Origin: Eutreptiella sp. 'Long Island Sound 2002'
Taxonomy: Eukaryota; Euglenozoa; Euglenophyceae; Eutreptiales; Eutreptiaceae
Assembly: GCA_964036045.1 (NCBI GenBank)
Contig: OZ038398.1
Location: 25,178,109 to 25,242,108 of the forward strand
Length of the DNA stretch: 64,000 nt
Direction: 5' to 3'
Shown here: piece after piece, positions 20,650 to 29,950 of the stretch
How the letters are laid out: each line of letters opens with the position of its first letter
Numbering within the stretch: the stretch's first letter is position 1
Translations under genes and position numbers: made by a program
The notes under the pieces: generated by a model
The model's database searches: none
Seen by the model: only the letters and a program-made list of their open reading frames with translations
What the model was told of the DNA's origin: nothing

Positions 20650-23509
20650 TTCGAAATGCAATTTGAGGGCACCTTAGTCGCGAAAGCAACACTGAACGAA
20701 AACATCAACCACGTTATCCGTGGAGCCACAAGGAGGAATTGGAAGGGGGGACCCGAGGAATCTCAATTTTCCATAGCTCGTTTCGTCTGCACATACTCGC
20801 GTACCGTGGGTAGGGTTATGACGCAAATCCAACCCCGACCATGTTCCATCACCTCGTGGTTCTTCGTCGTTGGCGTCGTTCGTGTGCGCGTGGCACCGCT
20901 TGTACCCCCGAACCGTCCCGTACCCATAGCGAAACGACGGCGATGCGATAGACACGAGTTTGCAACATTTCGAGACCGAGAACGCGCCCGTGTTGAAGAA
21001 GCGAAAGGTGTTGTGATGAGGGCCGATATGCAGGCACATGTGCTAGATCGTCATAATGTTGCATCTAGCATATGGTTACACTTACATCGTTCCTGATTCC
21101 TCATGATGACAAAGATTCGGGTGCTCGTAGGTCATGTATGAGTGTTGGTGTGGTGTTGGAGGGTGGCTGATTTGGATCGTATTCAAAGCGTTGCCAAAGC
21201 GGTAGTGTCTCGATGGCTTGTGCCGTGTTTTGGGTTGTATGGGGCTTGGTATTCAAAGCCTCGACGGTGGGGCAATGGGATATGGAAACATTTCGTGCAA
21301 TTCTTTGGGACTGGGCTACGCTTCCCGTGATTCGGGAGGCCCCCCACGCATCCGAATTAATCCGGATCGCGGATCACGCCTCCGGATCCTCCCCTCCAAT
21401 TGTAGTGACAGGAAGGAGTGCATAACATAGCATACACATAGCTTTGCAAGCGACGCTCTCCCGCAGTCCCCGCCCGGTCTATGGAATTGTTCAGACGTCG
21501 GATGGTTTTCAATGTGCACCAAACGCGGAGACGGAGAATCAACCAAGAACGGCATATGGTGCTGATGGGAGCAATGTTGTCCCAATTGCACGAGGCGATC
21601 ATTCGATGGTCCAACCGTCCGTTGAAGATATTGAAGAGAAAGGTCATCCATTTTGCAATGGAGGGCAACTCTTGGTGGGTGACGAATTTGTTCGGGTTTT
21701 GTTGATATAGCCTTTGGTCTTGTGTTTTTTTTGGTGTTTTTGGGCAAGGTAACAAGTAGGATGTCATTTTGTCGCCTGGTTGTGCGACCCTATGCGTTGC
21801 CATTTCAGCTTTTTGAGAGAGACCGAATGCACGACGGGATGGCAAAACCCGCGACCTTAATTGGAGAAACCTAGTGAGGTCCCCATCGTGCATGCAATGT
21901 GGAGGATAGTTTGGTTACTATTTTATTTTGGTTTTCCAATTCCGCGCGTTCACTGACTACGGGATTGCGGGGGGTATGGCAGGACGCGTAAGGACGGGGG
22001 GGGCGATCATGAGGATCATGCCCCGTGTTTGAAAAATACCCATGGAAGGTCCAACCCCCTTCCAAAGAAGGGTGGGCGGCCGATAGGTATTTTATATGTA
22101 AAACGGGCTATTAGCCCGTTTTATTGATAGAAAAACGGGCTATGAGGCACGAATTTCCATTCCCTCCAAGCTCCCCCGAATCGAAATCCTCAAACGAATT
22201 TGCTTGGAAGTTTGGAAACATTTTAGGGCACGGCCACCCCTCGGCTTCTTGCGCTCCTTGGATTCCTTGGGTGACTTGGGTCATCATGCCGCGCGAGAGG
22301 AGGCGAATGGCCGTATCATCCTCGAGTATTGTGACTGGAATTTGATGGCTATACTTCAAGTGAACCTGGTGGTTACAGGTCCCTTGGTTAACTTGGTTTC
22401 GATGGCTCGTCGATTGCCGTTGTGGCCGCGTAGTTTGCCCTAATGACCGCCACTCCCCTGGCGAACGAGACAGGGTAGCGACGCCAACACCGTAGCGAAT
22501 TTGCAATGTGGATGGGTGGATGGGTGGGTGGGCCGGTGGGCCAAACAAAAAGCAGCCAAACTGAGCAAAACTGTTAACAAACGGCCAACTACCCTCGCTA
22601 CCAAGGCCTAGAAATTACCAAAACGCGGCCTTTTCGGTACTCGACATGGACAACCCCAAAGGTTTGTCCGATAAACCGACGTCTGAATGCATAGATTTTG
22701 GCATCTGCGCATTGTGGCGGCAGCCTAGGTGTGAAGCAAATTTATGATTTCAATGCGAACACCAAGATGCGTATCCATGGCATGACAAAAGCTACAAGCG
22801 CCGGAATCGAGGTGCTCGGCGAGCGTAAACCGGCTTGCAAGTTTCCCATTTGCCCCACCATTTCGTCCGTGCACCATTCGTAGGCCCGGATTCTACCACA
22901 TGGTGTATTGCTAACTCGAATCCGTGAACCTCTCATTTGCTGGGTTCCTTTTTGGTGCCGCGAGTACTACCCTATGCAAATGGCCGTGCAAGTTCCATGT
23001 GCAACCGTCATGGAAGACCGTGTGGCACCAAGCGCTCATTGTACCGCATACTTTGAGTTGTGCTCAACACTTTGAGGCCCACGGTTTTGGAATGATTCTC
23101 AATTCAATTTGTCCGTTGAAATGCGAATTTGTTCCGAGCGATCGGACTACGTGCCGTTCGCGGAATCCAAATGTGTTATTTTGTGTTTTGTGTCTTTGCT
23201 TCCACAAGGGAAAGTGACGAAAGCTACTCCATTGGGCAAGATTCATGTCGAGAGACCATACGTTGGGTGATGTTCCATGACGTCAAAGTTGTAGCGATTT
23301 AACATTTACGGCTAGGGGATATTTCTTGTCCTCCGACATGCCGTCTCCCTCTACATCTCTCCCAATGCGCGCCCAGAGCATATGGACACAAATCTCAATG
23401 AGCTTCATTCATTGAACATCAAATGGAGTAAAACACCCACCCCACCCACAATTCCAGCCACACAACGCTACAAACAAATACCCTCATTAGGAAATAGACT
23501 GGTATTTGG
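20650..23509. other. Region with open frames but no recognised gene
   Basis: Overlapping frames of 60-145 codons occur on both strands, for example 20656-21096 (+) and 22924-23217 (+). None shows a known domain, and frames overlap in three phases around 21200-21430. Some could be short exons. A perfect hairpin lies at 22099-22123. Confidence 0.5.
22099..22123. repeat. Perfect 11-bp hairpin plus a nearby third arm copy
   Basis: TAAAACGGGCT (22099-22109) and AGCCCGTTTTA (22113-22123) are exact reverse complements with a 3-bp loop. A third copy of the left arm, AAAAACGGGCTA, follows at 22131-22141. In another setting this would look like an intrinsic terminator; in a eukaryotic nucleus its role is unknown. 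Confidence 0.85.
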
Positions 23510-23828
23510 TTGGGGTGCAGTTTTTCTTGTGCCCAGCGAAAAGCAACAAGGAAGGTTTGCAACAACACTCTGTACAATCTGAACTCAGGTTTATTATCCG
23601 AAGCCGAAGAGGCTATATTCACCACCGAGCAGTCACATGTGATTGCCCGGGTGGAAGCCGGCGTGTCTGTGTTCTACACGGGCAGCGCAGGAACTGGAAA
23701 GTCGTATTTGCTGCTGGAAATCATCCGGCGTCTTTGTAGAATGCATGGCAAAAAACACGTGGCAGTGACCGCCTCCACAGGGGTGGCTGCATGCAACATC
23801 GGGGGCAGCACGTTGAATTCCTGGGCAG
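23510..23828 (+). CDS. Helicase exon 1: Walker A and motif Ia
   Basis: 106 codons plus one base. Homology begins at about residue 37 (FTTEQSHVIARVEAG). The first 30 residues look unlike the family, so the true exon may start at the acceptor-like GAACTCAG at about 23588. The donor is GCAG/GTGTGT. Confidence 0.8.
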
Positions 23829-26816
23829 GTGTGTCCGAACCGCGGGTTGGGAGCTGCATATTGATGAAGGTGGTGTGGGCTATTTCCAACCATCGTTCCG
23901 CGTTCATTGAGGCGGCGGCACTGTATATTGCAAGGAGGACATTTTACCGGGCTGGGGCCATTTGCAGCAATGGGGACATTTTGTAACGTGAGTATGAGTC
24001 CTTATCCGCAGCAGAGCCCATAATGCGCCGGGACACGTTTTATGACGTTTCACAACGCGCTGGGGACTCCGGATTTGCGAGCCTCGTGAAACGAGGCGTC
24101 CCCTCCGGGGGGTGGGGGGGGCGCACGACGCTCGCGCGTACTTCCCAGTTTACGTACATTCGCCTTTGAGGAGGGAATCCTGCACTCGTGGATAGTTGGG
24201 CTGGGTGCCCGCCCATTGGGTCGGGAGTGAAGAGGGTAGGTTCAAAACCTATTAGAGGTGGCAGCCTGCTTGGCTACCCCTGACAGGAAATAGGGGGGGG
24301 GGGGGGGCACTCCGTGCATACTTTCTGGACGGGACGGGACACTTTATGGGCGGCACCCCGAGGCGTTCAGAGCCGATGGTGCACAGCTCCGGATTTTCAT
24401 GACCAACCTGAGACCTGGTCACCAAGGCAAGGGCCACCCGGGCAGCAGTCCTGGATCATGAGATCCATCCAAATGGATTTGTCCCTGCAACAGCACTTTT
24501 GCAAAGGACATTTTCAACTGTGAAAGGGCCATCATGCGACATCAGACGGTTGAGATGTTGCCGCGTTCGCTGTGGCAAACTGTGGAAAACAAAAGCCATT
24601 GGAGATGCAGTTGTAAGTGAATGCCGCCACGATCAAATCATCCGCAAATAATGGTTCCTGTGCACCGAGTGCACCACTCCAACCCCAAAATCGCGCGGCA
24701 GTTCTGTCACATATTTCCTGCGCTGGTAAATTCAGTGTGCGACTCCTTAATAGTTCTGCATTGTGCTCAGTCCATACGTCATCCAGTGCATGTACAAATA
24801 CCTGCACGTGCTGGAACGCAGCTGAAAGCAGCCATCTTTGCGCCATGAAGGACGCCGTTGATCGATGCATGCAACTCCTGCATACCGAAATGGCTTTCCG
24901 CAAAGATCAGCGACCACCTGCTTTGAATGTTAGTACCAGGACACAGTCGCCCGCAAGGCGCGCCCGCTTATTCTTCATCATGGGGTTTCCAACATGGAAC
25001 TGAAGTTTGCACGTCTACCGTGTGCCTGGAGTTTGACCATGTGGAGTTTGACAGCAGCTCCTCACGCAGTGGTAATCACAGCAGTGCCGATATCATTCAA
25101 CACAAAACTGCCTCCGGTGATGTCAGTGGTAGTCACAAAAGACGTTCTTGACAGGTTGTAACTGTGAGTAATATCATTACTTGCAATACTAGTGATAGGA
25201 TTCGGTTTTCTTTTTTCCCCTTGTACTCACGGCTAAGTTATATTTCCCCCGCAGCAGCAACCAAAGCAATAATTACAGCATGCATCACAGCACAAATCGT
25301 AGCATCAAAGTGGCATCAACCAGACTCCTGTTACCCGCATACGAGGTCATGGGTTTGAAGTTTGCATTTCGGGCACCTCGACTGCCGGTAGGAACATTTG
25401 CTGTGCTCCCCAGTGCTGCCCGCAACATGCATCCTCCACGTGCCAGCGGTTGGTGCTTGACTTGTTTGTGAACCCTCCAGCATGGCGTTGGTCAGTGCCC
25501 ATCTGAAGGAAATTATGCAGGGGTGTGTCATGCTCATTCAGGGGTCGGACTTGGCGATGAAGATGCCTCAGTGCTCAGCAGGAAAGTCCTCCAGAATCAG
25601 CAAGCCAAAAACCGGTGGAACATGACCAAAGTCCTGGTGGTGGACGAGATTTCCATGGTGCAAGGTGCTGTGTGCCTGCCCAAGTGTATTTTTGCTCAGT
25701 TTTGGATCAGGCAAGGCAGAGCTTTGGTCAGGGGACGACCATTGAACCCTCAATCCACATTATGCTATGCAATGATCGTGCAACGCTGTGCAACGGCTAT
25801 GCGACGCTATGGAACAGCCACGCTACGCCTCTGCAACGGACCTGCAAAGCTCTGCAACGATCCATCAACACCCTGAGTGTACAGGCCAGCGTAAGGACAT
25901 TGGAGACGTGGCGGAATTTTATCTACGTTCTTGTAGAAGTGGTACACGATGCCTAAGATGATTTTGAAGTTGCACAATTTGAGGTGGCGCTATGAGACTT
26001 TTCTGCTGGGCACAGCCCCACAGGATGCACCGGAAGGGTCAGAGACAAATTAGTATGAGGTGGGGACACAAGCGGTAAAAGAGCAAGTGAACCGGAGATC
26101 AGAAAGGAAAAGGGCAGGTAGCACAGAAGGGAGAACATCAGGAGAAGGGAGCTGTTGGTACGTGAAGGCACCTGGCAGGGTTGGGGAGAGGAATGCAAGA
26201 AAGGGAGCCGTGAGGGTTTGAAGAAGTAACAGGAGGGAGACGTGGCAATACGACAGGTAGAAATGTAGCATGTAGCATCAACGACATGGATTGGAGGCCT
26301 CGTGGATTTGCAGGCAAAGGTGGAAGTGGGATAGCTCACGGGGGGGGCAAGGAACCTTGGGGCAGGGTCAGGATGGATCGTGTCGATGGGCAAAGGCATC
26401 TGTCGGGCTATGGCCGGCGAAACTGGTGTTGGGATCTGCAAACGGGTGGCCAGCCATCAACACTATTGTAGATTGGATGATGAGGGATTAGAACAGTTTG
26501 GGGAAAAGGGTGAGGGACAGGGATGTGTGATCACAGCAGGGTTGTTGCGCTTTCAGGACATCTGTTGGACAAGTTGGATGCGATAGCGCAGAAAGTTCTG
26601 CAGTCCACTCTCCCTTTTGGAGGGCTGCAGTTAGTGTTCTGTGGGGATTTCTTACAGCTGCCCCCTGTGGAGAAGCGTCAGGCTGGTGACCTGAACTTCG
26701 CCTTCGACGCGAAATGTTGGGGCACAGCCATCGCAGAGCACGTGCAACTCACGCAAGTGTTCAGGCAATCGGACAACACATTCGTGAAATTGCTCAACCA
26801 GATTCGCGTGGGACAG
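23510..26816 (+). CDS. PIF1-family DNA helicase, 5' part (three exons, 3' end not found)
   Basis: Exons 23510-23828, 25542-25664 and 26557-26816 join in compatible phases (1, then 1) into 234 residues. Residues 58-65 GSAGTGKS are Walker A, VTASTGVAACNIGG is motif Ia, VLVVDEISMV (137-146) is Walker B, LVFCGDFLQLPPV (173-185) is motif III, and LTQVFRQSD (212-220) is the motif IV region. All are diagnostic of PIF1 superfamily 1B helicases, which unwind DNA 5'-3' at G-quadruplexes and replication barriers. The C-terminal motifs V and VI are absent because exon 3 ends at a donor (CAG/GTATGC) about 260 bp before a satellite array. The gene is either continued beyond a very long intron or truncated. 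An origin from a Helitron helicase is possible, but no Rep domain is seen upstream. The start ATG is tentative. Confidence 0.83.
24293..24307 (+). repeat. 15-G homopolymer in helicase intron 1
   Basis: An uninterrupted G run on the + strand, the same strand as every other run of 10 or more G in the window. A potential G-quadruplex-forming site inside the gene of a helicase class known to resolve them. Confidence 0.9.
25542..25664 (+). CDS. Helicase exon 2: Walker B
   Basis: The acceptor is CTCATTCAG/GG. The exon joins the end of exon 1 (LNSWAG) to VGLGDEDAS, matching the family SFAGIGLG. It ends in DEISMVQ with donor CAAG/GTGCTG. It has 40 complete codons and is bounded by phase-1 introns of 1713 and 892 bp. 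Confidence 0.85.
25768..25862 (+). repeat. Degenerate GCAACGCT repeat in helicase intron 2
   Basis: GTGCAACGCTGTGCAACGG, GCGACGCTATGG, CCACGCTACGCC, CTGCAACGG, CTGCAAAGC and CTGCAACGA recur about every 10 bp. It has no known function. Confidence 0.7.
26557..26816 (+). CDS. Helicase exon 3: motifs III and IV
   Basis: The acceptor is GCGCTTTCAG/GA. The codon split with exon 2 gives glycine, yielding GHLLDKLDAIAQ as in other PIF1 proteins. It has 86 further codons and ends in NQIRVGQ at donor GTATGC, in phase 0. Confidence 0.87.
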
Positions 26817-27076
26817 GTATGCGGCATGATTGGCATTTCACAGGCCCCTTTGGCTTCTTGGTGTCTCCTGTCCTTCGCCGCCCAGGGTGGCGGAGGTTAA
26901 CCATGGGCACAAACGGCCGAAACTGCACGAATGGTGGGGCAGCCGCGAGGCATGGGCCTGCTTGATCAGGCATGAGTGTACCAGCGACGTGTCCCAGACT
27001 TGCCCGGGATGAAGAGCCGCATCATGCTGATAGCTATAAAGGGAATTTTGTTCCGGGTCCTTTCTGATGCCATGAT
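26817..27076. other. Junction between helicase exon 3 and the satellite array
   Basis: 260 bp of intron-like sequence. I find no continuation of the helicase here. Just before the array the sequence reads GATGCCATGATGCCATGATGG, a duplicated GATGCCAT at the exact entry to the first monomer, possibly a scar of insertion or slippage. Confidence 0.6.
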
Positions 27077-29950
27077 GCCATGATGGTCGGTTCAACACTG
27101 TGTGATTGATGCTGACTGCTGGTAGCAGTGTCGTGATGTTCACATTGAGAAGCATATATCTGACGATTGAAGAGACATTTTCCTCTGATCAAAGCCAGCT
27201 ATCTTAGCTATCCTGATGTGGAAGTGTATGTGGCTCTGTTCAAGGTGGCGTGTGCTGACGACATTCATACATATCTGATAGCCGTGAGCGAGACTTTGGT
27301 CGATCCTTTCTGAACACGTTGGTTATCCATTTTGTTTCCTGCCACAAGGACACTGATGAATGCTGTGTGTGCTGCAAGGGCAGGATGCAACTCTTTGAAT
27401 CTGTCAATCCTCTGATTCCTGAAGACTCACGTCCTGACCTCTGATTCCTTCAGCACCAGCCGGATAGTGACATTTACATCTATGATTTCCTATTCATGGC
27501 CCTTGCACTGCCATTGCAGTCCGTTGCATTGCATAACCTGGCTGGCATTCTTCACTCAAGGTGCTGTGATTAATGGCGTTTAGATTTGTGAAGCAGAAGA
27601 TGCTAGGCAGGGCAGCATGCGATGTTGAGTGGGAAGGGTAACAGGCACCAGCGGCAGGTACAGTTGGAAGTGCAACTCCACACCATAATGATACAGGTTG
27701 TGACACCCAACAGTTTTTGATTGATGAGGTTGGTGGGATGCTGCATGTGCAGTGTCTCAGCAGGTTGTTCCATACTGTTGTTCAACAAATGCCATGATGG
27801 TCGGTTCAACACTGTGTGATTGATGCTGACTGCTGATAGCAGTGTCGTGATGTTCACATTGAGAAGCATATATCTGACGATTGAAGAGACATTTTCCTCT
27901 GATCAAAGCCAGCTATCTTAGCTATCCTGATGTGGAAGTGTATGTGGCTCTGTTCAAGGAGGAGTGTGCTGACGACATTCATACATATCTGATAGCCGTG
28001 AGCGAGACTTTGGTCGATCCTTTCTGAACACGTTGGTTATCCATTTTGTTTCCTGCCACAAGGACACTGCTGAATGCTGTGTGTGCTGCAAGGGCAGGAT
28101 GCAACTCTTTGAATCTGTCAATCCTCTGATTCCTGAAGACTCACGTCCTGACCTCTGATTCCTTCAGCACCAGCCGGATAGTGACATTTACATCTATGAT
28201 TGTGCATTCATGGCCCTTGCACTGCCATTCCATTGCATTGCATAACCTGGCTGCATTCTTCACTCAAGGTGCTGTGATTAATGGCGTTTGGATTTGTGAA
28301 GCAGAAGATGCTAGGCAGGGCAGCATGCGATGTTGAGTGGGAAGGGTAACAGGCACCAGTGGCAGGTACAGTTGGAAGTGCAACTCCACACCATAATGAT
28401 ACAGGTTGTGACACCCAACAGTTTTGATTGATGAGGTTGGTGGGATGCTGCATGTGCAGTGTCTCAGCAGTTTGTCCCATGCTGTTGTTCAACAAATGCC
28501 ATGATGGTCGGTTCAACACTGTGTGATTGATGCTGACTGCTGATAGCAGTGTCGTGATGTTCACATTGAGAAGCATATATCTGACGATTGAAGAGACATT
28601 TTCCTCTGATCAAAGCCAGCTATCTTAGCTATCCTGATGTGGAAGTGTATGTGGCTCTGTTCAAGGAGGAGTGTGCTGACGACATTCATACATATCTGAT
28701 AGCCGTGAGCGAGACTTTGGTCGATCCTTTCTGAACACGTTGGTTATCCATTTTGTTTCCTGCCACAAGGACACTGATGAATGCTGTGTGTGCTGCAAGG
28801 GCACAGGATGCAACTCTTTGAATCTGTCAATCCTCTGATTCCTGAAGACTCACGTCCTGACCTCTGATTCCTTCAGCACCAGCCGGATAGTGACATTTAC
28901 ATCTATGATTTCCTATTCATGGCCCTTGCACTGCCGTTCCATTGCATTGCATAACCTGGCTGCATTCTTCACTCAAGGTGCTGTGATTAATGGCGTTTGG
29001 ATTTGTGAAGCAGAAGATGCTAGGCAGGGCAGCATGCGATGTTGAGTGGGAAGGGTAACAGGCACCAGTGGCAGGTACAGTTGGAAGTGCAACTCCACAC
29101 CATAATGATACAGGTTGTGACACCCAACAGTTTTCATTGATGAGGTTGGTGGGATGCTGCATGTGCAGTGTCTCAGCAGTTTGTCCCATGCTGTTGTTCA
29201 ACAAATGCCATGATGGTCGGTTCAACACTGTGTGATTGATGCTGACTGCTGGTAGCAGTGTGGTGATGTTCACATTGAGAAGCATATATCTGACGATTGA
29301 AGAGACATTTTCCTCTGATCAAAGCCAGCTATCTTAGCTATCCTGATGTGGAAGTGTATGTGGCTCTGTTCAAGGAGGAGTGTGCTGACGACATTCATAC
29401 ATATCTGATAGCCGTGAGCGAGACTTTGGTCGATCCTTTCTGAACACGTTGGTTATCCATTTTGTTTCCTGCCACAAGGACACTGCTGAATGCTGTGTGT
29501 GCTGCAAGGGCAGGATGCAACTCTTTGAATCTGTCAATCCTCTGATTCCTGAAGACTCACGTCCTGACCTCTGATTCCTTCAGCACCAGCCGGATAGTGA
29601 CATTTACATCTATGATTAACCTTGCTGCATTCTTCACTCAAGGTGCTGTGATCAATGGCATTTAGATTTGTGAAGCAGAAGATGCTAGGCAGGGCAGCAT
29701 GCGATGTTGAGTGGGAAGGGTAACAGGCACCAGTGGCAGGTACAGTTGGAAGTGCAACTCCACACCATCACGATACAGGTTGTGACACCCAGCAGTTTTT
29801 GATTGATGAGGTTGGTGGGATGCTGCATGTGCAGTGTCTCAGCAGTTTGTCCCATGCTGTTGTTCAACAAATGCCATGATGGTCGGTTCAACACTGTGTG
29901 ATTGATGCTGACTGCTGGTAGCAGTGTCATGATGTCCACATTGAGAAGCA

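Noticed and set aside
22099-22123. Bacterial-type intrinsic terminator
   Set aside because: The stem is A/T-flanked and perfect, but the window is eukaryotic and there is no upstream operon.
24252-25003. Frames within helicase intron 1, including a 128-codon plus-strand frame
   Set aside because: Exons 1 and 2 join cleanly in phase without them, and they show no helicase or other known motif.
28120-28170. Possible 23-nt mini-intron (GTCCTG to CTTCAG) joining two satellite frames
   Set aside because: Confirmed introns in this window are 716-1713 bp, and no coding gene can be shown in the satellite.
28208-28576. Recurring minus-strand frame of up to 122 codons in the satellite monomer
   Set aside because: It recurs only because the monomer recurs. 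A common alternative spelling near the middle (GTTTTGATT versus GTTGTTCATT) shifts the frame so that other copies carry 88- and 73-codon pieces, and no domain is seen.
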